Assembly (NCBI GenBank): GCA_017885385.1
Contig: JAFNGF010000246.1
Coordinates: 1-12,010 of the forward strand
Source of the DNA: Planctomycetota bacterium
GTDB lineage: Bacteria; Planctomycetota; Phycisphaerae; Sedimentisphaerales; Anaerobacaceae
Direction of reading: 5' to 3'
DNA length: 12,010 nucleotides
The translations under genes were made by a program, and so were the position numbers. Each line of letters starts with the position of its first letter. Position 1 is the first letter of the stretch. Under the pieces are notes generated by a model. The model was not told the DNA's origin and searched no databases. It saw only the letters and a list, made by a program, of their open reading frames with translations. This document shows, in pieces, positions 6,422-12,010 of this stretch.

Positions 6422-6437
6422 AGGGCACTTTGAGCCT

Positions 6438-6977
6438 CTATTCGTCTGACAAGAGTTTCATGATCTGTCCATGAATGCGACCTCTGAAAGTATCCGGCTC
6501 CTGCACCTGTTCCCAGACCTGGCTGATCTTCTCCCAGCGGACGGGTTTGCCGTCGCGGACAGAGGCAGCGACCACTGCACTGGAATCGACCGCGAATAAC
6601 CGCGTCAGCGACTGGTTTTCAGGCAGGTCAATATTAGCAAGCCTCCATTGCAGCACGCCCTGATCAAGTGCATCATTCCAGTGCTCCTGAACGACCTGAT
6701 GGGCCAGTGATTCGGCCAGCAGGCAGGAAGTACAACGGAAGGTAGGATGGAAGTAATAAATAACCACTCGGAGCCTTGAAGACGGTGCACTTTGAATCGG
6801 GCCGGTGCTCAGGCGCACACCTACCGGCGGGTCCTGCTGAACCACCCAAGAGCCGGGGTTCGCCTGCATCGTTGCATCCGCAGGCGAGCAAGACCTGCCG
6901 CGTTCAGCTTGTTGACAGCCGACGAGGGCTGTCACCCATAGAATCAAAGATATGGACGTCATCGTGTTCACACGCAT
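6438..6977 (-). CDS. ArsF-like thioredoxin-fold lipoprotein
   Basis: A 179-residue protein from the ATG at 6977, chosen because it gives a complete lipoprotein signal: basic start MRVNTM, hydrophobic core SLILWVTALVG, lipobox LVGC with Cys21. Starts at a GTG (7016) or a second ATG (6962) are also possible; no ribosome binding site is well placed for any of them. After a low-complexity linker the domain begins VVIYYFHPTFRCTSC, with the CxxC at 82-85 in a thioredoxin-like fold. This strand-'YFH'-CxxC opening matches the ArsF family, described as a subunit acting on nitroaromatic arsenicals with ArsE and ArsG. The lipid anchor places it on the outer face of a membrane. A CcdA/ArsG-like and an ArsE-like gene in the same cluster support this call. 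The reaction is inferred only. Confidence 0.72.
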   Translation of the reverse strand: MRVNTMTSISLILWVTALVGCQQAERGRSCSPADATMQANPGSWVVQQDPPVGVRLSTGPIQSAPSSRLRVVIYYFHPTFRCTSCLLAESLAHQVVQEHWNDALDQGVLQWRLANIDLPENQSLTRLFAVDSSAVVAASVRDGKPVRWEKISQVWEQVQEPDTFRGRIHGQIMKLLSDE

Positions 6978-6996
6978 ACATTGTACAGAACGGTTC

Positions 6997-7012
6997 CTTG
7001 TTTCAGAACAAG
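6997..7012. promoter_or_regulatory. Perfect inverted repeat before the ArsF-like gene
   Basis: CTTGTT and AACAAG form a 6-bp inverted repeat around a 4-base centre, about 20 bases upstream of the proposed ATG at 6977, in the 96-bp gap after the 73-residue gene. It could be an operator or a small hairpin. No convincing -35/-10 pair accompanies it. Confidence 0.3.
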
Positions 7013-7073
7013 CCACGGACCAAATCTATGCCAAAATCTTGCTCGCTTCAGATACGACCACATCGGCGTTAAC

Positions 7074-7295
7074 TCATTCCTTCTTAATGGGTGGCGGCTC
7101 AGTTTTTATGTTCTCTCCTCGATGCCACTCAAATATGGGCTTGCAGTGCCCTTTGCCCCGAACAGCATCCACAGCGGGCTTGATGACGTTCTTGACGAAG
7201 ACCAGGGCCATTTGCCGGTCGTCATCCAGCGCGATACGTTCGAGCTCCTGCACCTGCTTGCCATCGAGCGTTATAACCACCTTTTCATCCTGCAT
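7074..7295 (-). CDS. Small protein of unknown function (73 residues)
   Basis: I do not recognise this protein. It starts inside the end of the DGC gene (11-base overlap) in another frame, which suggests translational coupling; a ribosome binding site is weak. The sequence has a short strand (KVVITLDG), a charged helix (KQVQELERIALDDDRQMALVF), a second helix (VKNVIKPAVDAVRG), then a tail with single Cys51 and several His/Pro residues (GHCKPIFEWHRG) and a polar end. The strand-helix-helix start is faintly like a ribbon-helix-helix DNA-binding unit, but this is speculative. No signal or membrane segment is present. Position in the cluster and overlap with an upstream gene argue that it is real. 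Confidence 0.6.
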   Translation of the reverse strand: MQDEKVVITLDGKQVQELERIALDDDRQMALVFVKNVIKPAVDAVRGKGHCKPIFEWHRGENIKTEPPPIKKE

Positions 7296-7668
7296 TTGGT
7301 TTCAACATCTCAACTGCTTTTTGGGAAACTTTGTTGATGTTATCTTCGATAGCTGGACTCTTTCCTTTTTCAAAACCAAGGTCGGCAAGCTGAAGATGCA
7401 TGAACTTATTGAACCCTGCCTGCTCTAAACAATTTTTGACGCAATTTAAGGGGCATCCATCAATCGCCAGAATCTTCTCGGCGCATTCTGTGGTTTTCAT
7501 AATACCGCTGATACGTCCGCCGACCCCTGCCAGACAGAACATTTTGCCGATGCCGTCTTTGGTCAGTTTTCTTGCCGCTCGATCGGCGATTTCACCGACA
7601 TCAGCCGCTCCGGAACAAGCGAATATCAACGTCGGCCCGCCACTACAACAATTAGCCCGGGCGCACAT
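7285..7668 (-). CDS. DGC-domain cysteine-rich putative zinc-binding protein
   Basis: A complete 127-residue cytoplasmic protein with a perfect AAGGAG seven bases before its ATG. It carries the hallmark of the DGC family, IDGCPLNCVKNCLEQAG (DGC at 70-72, with Cys76 and Cys80 following), plus an N-terminal cysteine set (Cys2, Cys7, Cys8, Cys18) and Cys45 and Cys62. The GGPTLIFACSGAADVGEIADR opening is also typical. Family members are predicted to bind zinc; their function is not established to my knowledge, but they recur beside arsenic and thioredoxin genes. Here it follows the ArsE-like gene across a repeat element and overlaps the 73-residue gene. A role in handling metal or arsenical thiol complexes inside the cell is an inference. 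Confidence 0.85.
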   Translation of the reverse strand: MCARANCCSGGPTLIFACSGAADVGEIADRAARKLTKDGIGKMFCLAGVGGRISGIMKTTECAEKILAIDGCPLNCVKNCLEQAGFNKFMHLQLADLGFEKGKSPAIEDNINKVSQKAVEMLKPNAG

Positions 7669-7697
7669 AATGTTCTCCTTAAAAAAACCTCGCTACC

Positions 7698-7767
7698 TGT
7701 CATTCCCGCGCAAGCGGGAATCCACTTCTACAATACGGTAAATGGATACTCGCCTTCGCGGGTATGA
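7698..7767. repeat. 70-bp MITE/REP-like inverted-repeat element
   Basis: The ends are inverted copies, GTCATTCCCGCG at 7698-7709 and CGCGGGTATGAC at 7756-7767 (one mismatch). Each end is itself a hairpin: ATTCCCGC/GCGGGAAT around GCAA (7701-7720), and ATACTCGC/GCGGGTAT around CTTC (7745-7764, one G-T pair). This GTCATTCCCGCG...GCGGGAATCCA family of non-coding repeats is widespread in bacterial genomes. It lies within the arsenic cluster between the ArsE-like and DGC genes. On the minus strand T residues follow a few bases after the left hairpin, so it could attenuate transcription or set an mRNA processing point. Confidence 0.8.
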
Positions 7768-7790
7768 CGCCAGGAATCGATCAGTTTGAT

Positions 7791-8024
7791 TTACATAAGC
7801 ATTTTCTTGATTTCATCCGGCGAAATAACTTTGCCGACGCTTTTTACCTGGCCGTCTATTGCCAGAGCCGGCGTCATCATCACGCCGAACTTCATAATTT
7901 CGCTTATCTCGGTTATCTTTTCCAGCGAGTATTCGATGCCCAGGTCTTTGGCTGCAATTTCGGCATTTTCCGCCAGTTTCTTACATTTAGGACAACCAGT
8001 GCCGAGAATCTGTATTTTTTTCAC
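7791..8024 (-). CDS. ArsE-like small glutaredoxin (TM0996/MTH895 type)
   Basis: A complete 77-residue cytoplasmic thioredoxin-fold protein. It starts at a GTG (8024) with AAGGAAGG just upstream; this start overlaps the acr3 stop codon (GTGA), so the two are translationally coupled. The fold is shown by MKKIQILGTGCPKCKKLAEN, with redox motif CPKC (11-14) after the first strand, and cis-proline in GVMMTPALAIDG. Length and motif match the TM0996/MTH895 glutaredoxin-like family. ArsE of arsEFG clusters appears to be of this type. It could supply electrons to an arsenical reductase or hand a thiol-bound arsenical to Acr3. The ArsE identity is inferred from the fold plus the ArsF- and ArsG-like genes nearby. 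Confidence 0.82.
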   Translation of the reverse strand: MKKIQILGTGCPKCKKLAENAEIAAKDLGIEYSLEKITEISEIMKFGVMMTPALAIDGQVKSVGKVISPDEIKKMLM

Positions 8025-9244
8025 GATGCCTTCCTTACAAACGAATCTAAGGTTGTTGCGGTAGTCTGGAACCAGTTTTGGGTTCTAAGGCATATTCGCA
8101 CGAGCATCAGCATTACCGGCACCTCAATGAGCACGCCCACAACCGTCGCAAGCGCGGCGCCGGAAGAAAGACCGAAAAGCATCGTTGCCGTGGCTATCGC
8201 GACCTCAAAGTGGTTGGAGGCGCCGATCATAGCCGATGGAGCTGCATCCGCGTAGCTCAGCTTTAGGGGCTTGGATAATAAATAGCCGATCCAGAATATC
8301 AGGTTGGTCTGAATGAACAACGGAATAGCAATCCACAAGATGGTCAACGGATTGGACAAAATGACCTCACCCTTGAACGAGAACAGTAGAACCAAGGTGA
8401 TCAGTAGGGCAATAATAGTCACCGGCGTCAAAAAGTGCAAAAATTTCTCCTTGAACCAGTCTTGCCCTTTTGCGGCGATAATCCACTTGCGTGACAAATA
8501 TCCCGCTAATAGAGGCAAAGCCACATAAATAGCTATTGATAATAATAACGCCTGCCAGGGGACGGGCAATCGGCCGACGCCGAGCAGAAATCCGCCCAGC
8601 GGCCCATAAAGAAACAACATGCTTAGCGAATTGATGGCTACCATAACCAATGTATGACCATCGTTGCCTTTAGCGAGGTAACCCCAAACAAGAACCATTG
8701 CTGTACATGGTGCGATGCCAAGCAGTATGCAGCCGGCTAAATAACTTCTCCACAGCGGAACTTGCATCATTTTGACGCCGTTTTCCATAACTATCGTGCC
8801 GACACCGTATGTGGCGCCGATGGGCAGGTCCAACCCAAACGGCATTTTGACGAGGTCAACCGCATCGGGACCAATAAATCCCCTGAACAGAACGCCTAAA
8901 AACAATAATGCTATCGCGTACATTGTAAACGGTTTGATCGCCCAGTTGACAAATAAGGTCAGGCCGACCGGCTTGATGCTTTTGCCCGCTTTAAGGACCT
9001 CCGCGAAATCAATCTTGACCATTATCGGATACATCATAAAGAACAGGCACACGGCGATGGGAATTGAAACAACCGGAGCGCCGCCGACATATATCGCCAG
9101 CCCGTCGAGATATTTGGCAAAACCCGGGGCCGCTTTGCCGAGGATTATTCCGACAACTATGAACAGCAAGACCCAGACCGTCAGATACTTTTCAAAGATA
9201 CTTAGGCCTTTGCCCTGCTTTTGAGATGAATTGCCATTTGCCAT
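8021..9244 (-). CDS. acr3: Arsenite efflux permease Acr3
   Basis: A complete 407-residue inner-membrane carrier of the Acr3 family (bile acid/arsenite/riboflavin transporter superfamily), about ten hydrophobic segments. Signatures include GGAPVVSIPIAVCLFFMMYP, the arsenite-site cysteine in GIAPCTAMVLVWGYLAKG (Cys180), IGASNHFEVAIATA, and the conserved glutamate in LIEVPVM (Glu374). It exports As(III) using the proton gradient. It is longer than usual (family often 350-370) because about 35 residues are inserted between the third and fourth helices, around 120-160 (FRGFIGPDAVDL to ENGVKMMQVPL). It starts 30 bases after arsM and overlaps the ArsE-like gene. The ribosome binding site is weak (AAAGAA). 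Confidence 0.95.
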   Translation of the reverse strand: MANGNSSQKQGKGLSIFEKYLTVWVLLFIVVGIILGKAAPGFAKYLDGLAIYVGGAPVVSIPIAVCLFFMMYPIMVKIDFAEVLKAGKSIKPVGLTLFVNWAIKPFTMYAIALLFLGVLFRGFIGPDAVDLVKMPFGLDLPIGATYGVGTIVMENGVKMMQVPLWRSYLAGCILLGIAPCTAMVLVWGYLAKGNDGHTLVMVAINSLSMLFLYGPLGGFLLGVGRLPVPWQALLLSIAIYVALPLLAGYLSRKWIIAAKGQDWFKEKFLHFLTPVTIIALLITLVLLFSFKGEVILSNPLTILWIAIPLFIQTNLIFWIGYLLSKPLKLSYADAAPSAMIGASNHFEVAIATATMLFGLSSGAALATVVGVLIEVPVMLMLVRICLRTQNWFQTTATTLDSFVRKAS

Positions 9245-9274
9245 AAATGATTTCTTTAACGCAGATTTTGTTCC

Positions 9275-10090
9275 TTATTCCTTAAGTGCCGTTATATCAA
9301 CGCTGACGATATAGTCGCTTAGTTTTGCTCCTTCCGGCAAAAATTCTTTTACCTGCCTGTAAAGCGGGTCGCTGCAATCGGCCATCACGTCGATGTTATG
9401 TGCTTTTTCGACGACTTGAATATTTTTTAAGCCCGCTTGTCTTGCCATCTTTATCGTCTCATCAATCAGAACCGCACCGGCGACGCAACTGACCAGCGCC
9501 GCAGCGGACTTTAAGACACGTTCAGGCAAGGGCTTTTTCAGGGCAAGATCGGAAATGCACGCCTTGCCTCCTCGTTTTAATACGCGGGCAATTTCCCGCC
9601 AGACCTGCTGCTTATCCGGCGAAAGATTAATTACGCAGTTCGAGATTACCACATCAACACTTGCATCCGCTACGGGAAGATGCTCGATTTCGCCCAGGCG
9701 AAACTCAACATTGGAAAGTCCCGTCTTTTCTGTGAATCTGGAAATGCTTGCCCTTGCCTTACCGATCATTTCAGCCGTCATATCGGTCCCGATAGCTCTA
9801 CCCTTTGGACCTACTTTTTTCGCAGCGATAAAGACGTCAAACCCGCCTCCACTTCCAAGGTCCAAGACGACCTGGCCGGGCTTGAGATTCGCTATGGCGG
9901 TCGGATTGCCGCAGGAAAGCCCCATATTCGCCCCTTCGGGCAAAAGCTCAAGGTCTTCGCCCAAGTAACCTATCCCCTCGGCAAGCTTGTCGGGCGCTGA
10001 TGAGCCGCAGCAGCCTGAGCCGCCTCGGGCGATATCCGTATATCCCCGCCGGACGGTCTCTCTAATTTTCTCCCTCGACTCAGACGGCAT
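9275..10090 (-). CDS. arsM: Arsenite S-adenosylmethionine methyltransferase
   Basis: A complete 271-residue cytoplasmic enzyme with a perfect GGAGGT before its ATG. It methylates As(III) to mono-, di- and possibly trimethyl products using SAM. The SAM-binding motif VLDLGSGGGFD is at 75-85, followed by GTDMTAEMIGKAR. Cysteines match the known ArsM set: Cys27/28 in SGCCGSS, Cys60 in LSCGNPTAI, Cys152 in ISNCVINLSPDK, Cys202 in LVSCVAGA; the 50-residue spacing of the last two equals that in the algal enzyme. Having all four positions predicts full As(III) binding. It lies between the AhpD-like gene (15 bases) and acr3 (30 bases). Its trivalent methyl product is the expected substrate of the ArsP-like permease upstream. 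Confidence 0.95.
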   Translation of the reverse strand: MPSESREKIRETVRRGYTDIARGGSGCCGSSAPDKLAEGIGYLGEDLELLPEGANMGLSCGNPTAIANLKPGQVVLDLGSGGGFDVFIAAKKVGPKGRAIGTDMTAEMIGKARASISRFTEKTGLSNVEFRLGEIEHLPVADASVDVVISNCVINLSPDKQQVWREIARVLKRGGKACISDLALKKPLPERVLKSAAALVSCVAGAVLIDETIKMARQAGLKNIQVVEKAHNIDVMADCSDPLYRQVKEFLPEGAKLSDYIVSVDITALKE

Positions 10091-10105
10091 AAAATACCTC
10101 CAACT

Positions 10106-10312
10106 TTACTTCGATAATTCCTTAAGCAATTCGTCCATCTGGCCTACGGCGCCTTTTCTAACCATTTTCCCGACGTCAATAGCCTGCTGGATTTCACTCT
10201 CGTCTATTTTCATTTCCCGGGCTTTTGCGATGTGGTATTTCACACAGAGATGACAATTCGCTGAAACAGAAGCTCCTATCGCGACAAGCTCTTGAACGTT
10301 TGAATCAAGCAT
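10106..10312 (-). CDS. Short AhpD/carboxymuconolactone decarboxylase-like CxxC protein
   Basis: A 68-residue protein from the ATG at 10312, chosen because it starts just before the conserved core and has AAGGGG upstream; the frame is open to a GTG at 10393. The core ELVAIGASVSANCHLCVKYH holds Glu8, CxxC at 20-23 and His27, the relay seen in AhpD-type alkylhydroperoxidases. It then reads KIDESEIQQAIDVGKMVRKGA, typical of the single-domain family. It is far shorter than classical AhpD (about 170), so it probably works as an oligomer. Such small members are frequent beside arsM and acr3. A thiol peroxidase or disulfide reductase role in protecting or reducing arsenical-handling cysteines is inferred. 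It is cytoplasmic. Confidence 0.82.
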   Translation of the reverse strand: MLDSNVQELVAIGASVSANCHLCVKYHIAKAREMKIDESEIQQAIDVGKMVRKGAVGQMDELLKELSK

Positions 10313-10416
10313 CGCACTATTTCCCCTTTTAATTATTCTATATATTTCGCCCTCATTTTCATTTCTCACTCTGTTAGCCGACTGCCGGTGCACTTTTCCT
10401 AACCTCAGTCACTTAT

Positions 10417-11727
10417 CTATCCCCAAAACACGCCAAAAAACATTCCAGTAATTGTGGCCATAATTATTACGAGCGAAATGAAAACAACGGCTTTCTTCGT
10501 TCCCATAATTTTCTGGATAACAATCATACTCGGCAGGGATAACGCAGGGCCTGCGAGCAGAAGCGCCAGCACAGGGCCTTTGTGCATACCTAGGTTCATT
10601 AGCGACTGTGTGATAGGAATCTCGGTGAGCGTAGCAAAATACCAGAAAGCTCCGATGACACTGGCAACCAGGTTACTGCGTAAGCTATTGTCGCCGACAA
10701 GCTGGGCCACCTGCTTTTCGGGCAGCAAGACACTTACAAAGCCGACGATAAACACCCCGCCGTAAAGCAGCGGCACAAGCATCTTGGTAAATTCCCAGGT
10801 GTTTTGCATCCACTGGCGGAGTTCGTCCGGCTGGAACCATCGCCAGGCCATTATAATCACAGCCAGCCCCATCAGTCCCGCCAGGAACCAGCGAGTGTGA
10901 TATACTGCCAGCACCCAGGTTTTCTGATCCTGCATATCTTTTATTTCTGTTTTCGGCAGGGTTATTTTCTCGCCCAGTTTGGCTGAACCAACGTTCTCTT
11001 CAAGCTGGAATCGCACCGCATCTTTTGTTTCTTGAAGGACCACCGCCTTGAACTGGCGAGCATCGGTCGTTGTAACGATGACGTTGCCGGGGTTAAACCA
11101 ATCGCTGAAGACAAGAAACATAACCATACAGCCCAGGTAAAGGGCGGTTTTAGCGATGTGCCGGCGGGGTTTTTCGGGCTCAGGCATCTGTAGAGCGGCT
11201 TGTGCTTTTGCCTGTTCGCCCTTTCGGAAAATTATTGCCATTAGTAGTCCGATTATTACCGAGAATGCTACCGCACCGACAGCCCGCCCAACTCCGATGG
11301 AAAAGCCCAGGACGCGAGCGCTTAAAAAGATGGCAAGAACGTTTATTGCGGGTCCGGAATACAAAAACGCCGAGGCCGGCCCCAGCCCGGCTCCAAGTTT
11401 ATATATACCGGCAAACATCGGCAGGACGCTGCACGAACAGACCGCCAGAACACATCCGGCAACGGAGGCCACCGCATAAGCCAGAACCGGATTGGCTTTA
11501 GGGCCGAGATATCGCATCACCGAGTCCTGGGATAGAAACGTAATGATGGCCCCTGCGATGAAAAGTGCCGGCACCACGCAGGCCAGCGTGTGATTGCGGG
11601 CGTACCATTGCAGCAGCCGAAATGCCTCCTGGATCGCTTCTTGAATCTTTGGATTGCCCAGCGGCAGAGCATACGCCACGATGAAGATGGAAACCAGTGC
11701 CGCAAATATCTTCCATTCTCGATTCAT
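10417..11727 (-). CDS. ArsP-like permease (DUF318 family), probable organoarsenical efflux
   Basis: A complete 436-residue inner-membrane protein with about eleven hydrophobic segments. The first half has the family's cysteine motif AGCVLAVCSCSVLPMFAGIY (Cys92, Cys97, Cys99) followed by GAGLGPASAFLYSGPAINV. The second half has the matching TEIPITQSLMNLG and LLAGPALSLPSM. ArsP of this family exports trivalent methyl and aromatic arsenicals through such cysteines; other members move Cu or Zn. Between helices six and seven (about 211-277) lies a hydrophilic insert (NVIVTTTDARQFKAVVLQ to KITLPKTEIKDMQ) with a strand-rich look, probably extracytoplasmic. It follows arsR by 38 bases and sits with arsM, which favours methylarsenite as substrate. 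The ribosome binding site is modest (AAAGAGAG). Confidence 0.85.
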   Translation of the reverse strand: MNREWKIFAALVSIFIVAYALPLGNPKIQEAIQEAFRLLQWYARNHTLACVVPALFIAGAIITFLSQDSVMRYLGPKANPVLAYAVASVAGCVLAVCSCSVLPMFAGIYKLGAGLGPASAFLYSGPAINVLAIFLSARVLGFSIGVGRAVGAVAFSVIIGLLMAIIFRKGEQAKAQAALQMPEPEKPRRHIAKTALYLGCMVMFLVFSDWFNPGNVIVTTTDARQFKAVVLQETKDAVRFQLEENVGSAKLGEKITLPKTEIKDMQDQKTWVLAVYHTRWFLAGLMGLAVIIMAWRWFQPDELRQWMQNTWEFTKMLVPLLYGGVFIVGFVSVLLPEKQVAQLVGDNSLRSNLVASVIGAFWYFATLTEIPITQSLMNLGMHKGPVLALLLAGPALSLPSMIVIQKIMGTKKAVVFISLVIIMATITGMFFGVFWG

Positions 11728-11765
11728 GGCTCTCTTTGTCTCAACAATACAGAAAAAGGCGCGGG

Positions 11766-12010
11766 TTAAAGGGCCGCAAGCAACTTTTCGCTATCTTTGA
11801 TCTGCTGCTTCAGCACACGCGTTATGCACGAGAAGAAATCCACGATGCAGCCGCACTTAAGGCTGTAGATCACCTTGAGTCCTTCTTTGCGGTATTGCAA
11901 TACACCGGCAGCGACCATCACCGAAAGGTGGCGCGAAACGTTCGACCGCTCCGAGCCGACACACTCGGCGATATCGCAGACGCAGTGCTCGCCATCTTTG
12001 AGAAAATCGA
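11766..12010 (-). CDS. arsR: ArsR/SmtB-family arsenic-responsive repressor (5' end missing)
   Basis: The last 80 codons are present; the start is off the right edge. The winged-helix core is clear: GEHCVCDIAECVGSERSNVS leads into the recognition helix SRHLSVMVAAGVLQYRKEG, followed by the wing GLKVIYSL. The CVC pair just before the DNA-reading helix is the As(III)/Sb(III) site known from ArsR (ELCVCDL in E. coli), with a third cysteine five residues later. A second cluster, KCGCIVDFFSC, lies in the C-terminal dimerisation helix and could form a further metalloid site, as in some variants. It is the first gene of the cluster here and likely represses it; the promoter and operator lie outside the window. 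Confidence 0.92.
   Translation of the reverse strand, partial: DFLKDGEHCVCDIAECVGSERSNVSRHLSVMVAAGVLQYRKEGLKVIYSLKCGCIVDFFSCITRVLKQQIKDSEKLLAAL

Noticed and set aside
6952..7428. Plus-strand open frame of 158 codons across several genes
   Set aside because: It crosses three minus-strand genes with good start sites; its translation is Ser/Thr-rich with no recognisable domain.
7698..7767. CRISPR repeat
   Set aside because: There are only two hairpins in inverted orientation, with no direct repeats or spacers.
8772..9224. Plus-strand open frame of 150 codons
   Set aside because: It is the complement of the acr3 membrane segments; acr3 is unmistakable.

Overview
The window looks like a chromosomal piece of an environmental, probably anaerobic bacterium. 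The gene style resembles a planctomycete or a relative: exported twin-arginine (Tat) proteins, including a sugar-isomerase-type TIM-barrel protein, and intergenic REP-like hairpins and heptanucleotide repeats. This placement is an inference from style, not from a marker gene. Every gene I can support lies on the minus strand, so transcription runs from high to low coordinates. No tRNA, rRNA, CRISPR array, transposase or integrase was seen, and no stretch over 300 bases lacks a gene.

Right and centre (about 12010 down to 2510): an arsenic and redox gene cluster. In transcription order it holds: the end of an ArsR/SmtB repressor with a CVC metal-binding motif; an 11-helix permease of the ArsP/DUF318 family; a 68-residue AhpD-like CxxC protein; arsenite S-adenosylmethionine methyltransferase ArsM; arsenite efflux carrier Acr3; a small glutaredoxin-like CPKC protein of the TM0996/MTH895 (ArsE-like) type; a 70-bp MITE/REP-like inverted repeat; a DGC-type cysteine-rich zinc-binding protein; an unrecognised 73-residue protein; an ArsF-like lipoprotein with CTSC; a membrane-anchored thioredoxin with a cysteine-rich C-terminal half; an exported protein joining a SurA/PrsA-like helical region to a thioredoxin domain; a CcdA/ArsG-like membrane protein with two buried cysteines; and a Tat-exported flavodoxin-like FMN protein. 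A stem-loop with a T-rich tail follows the last gene.

Read together, the right half is a conventional arsenite and methylarsenical module: sensing by ArsR, methylation by ArsM, export by Acr3 and ArsP. The left half carries what look like ArsE, ArsF and ArsG homologues, the set linked to reduction and export of nitroaromatic arsenicals. Inserted among them are extra extracytoplasmic thioredoxin proteins and an exported flavoprotein. The inferred picture is a trans-envelope thiol relay: the CcdA/ArsG-like protein would carry electrons outward to the lipoprotein, the two thioredoxins and perhaps the flavoprotein. This larger assembly is the most interesting part of the window.

Left (about 2450 down to 1): a housekeeping segment. 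A clear sigma-70-type promoter and a leader built of degenerate heptamers precede a complete phosphomannomutase/phosphoglucomutase, which ends in hairpins including a terminator. A DUF1805 protein follows, then a REP-like repeat, then the start of a Tat-exported sugar phosphate isomerase/epimerase-like protein that runs off the left edge.
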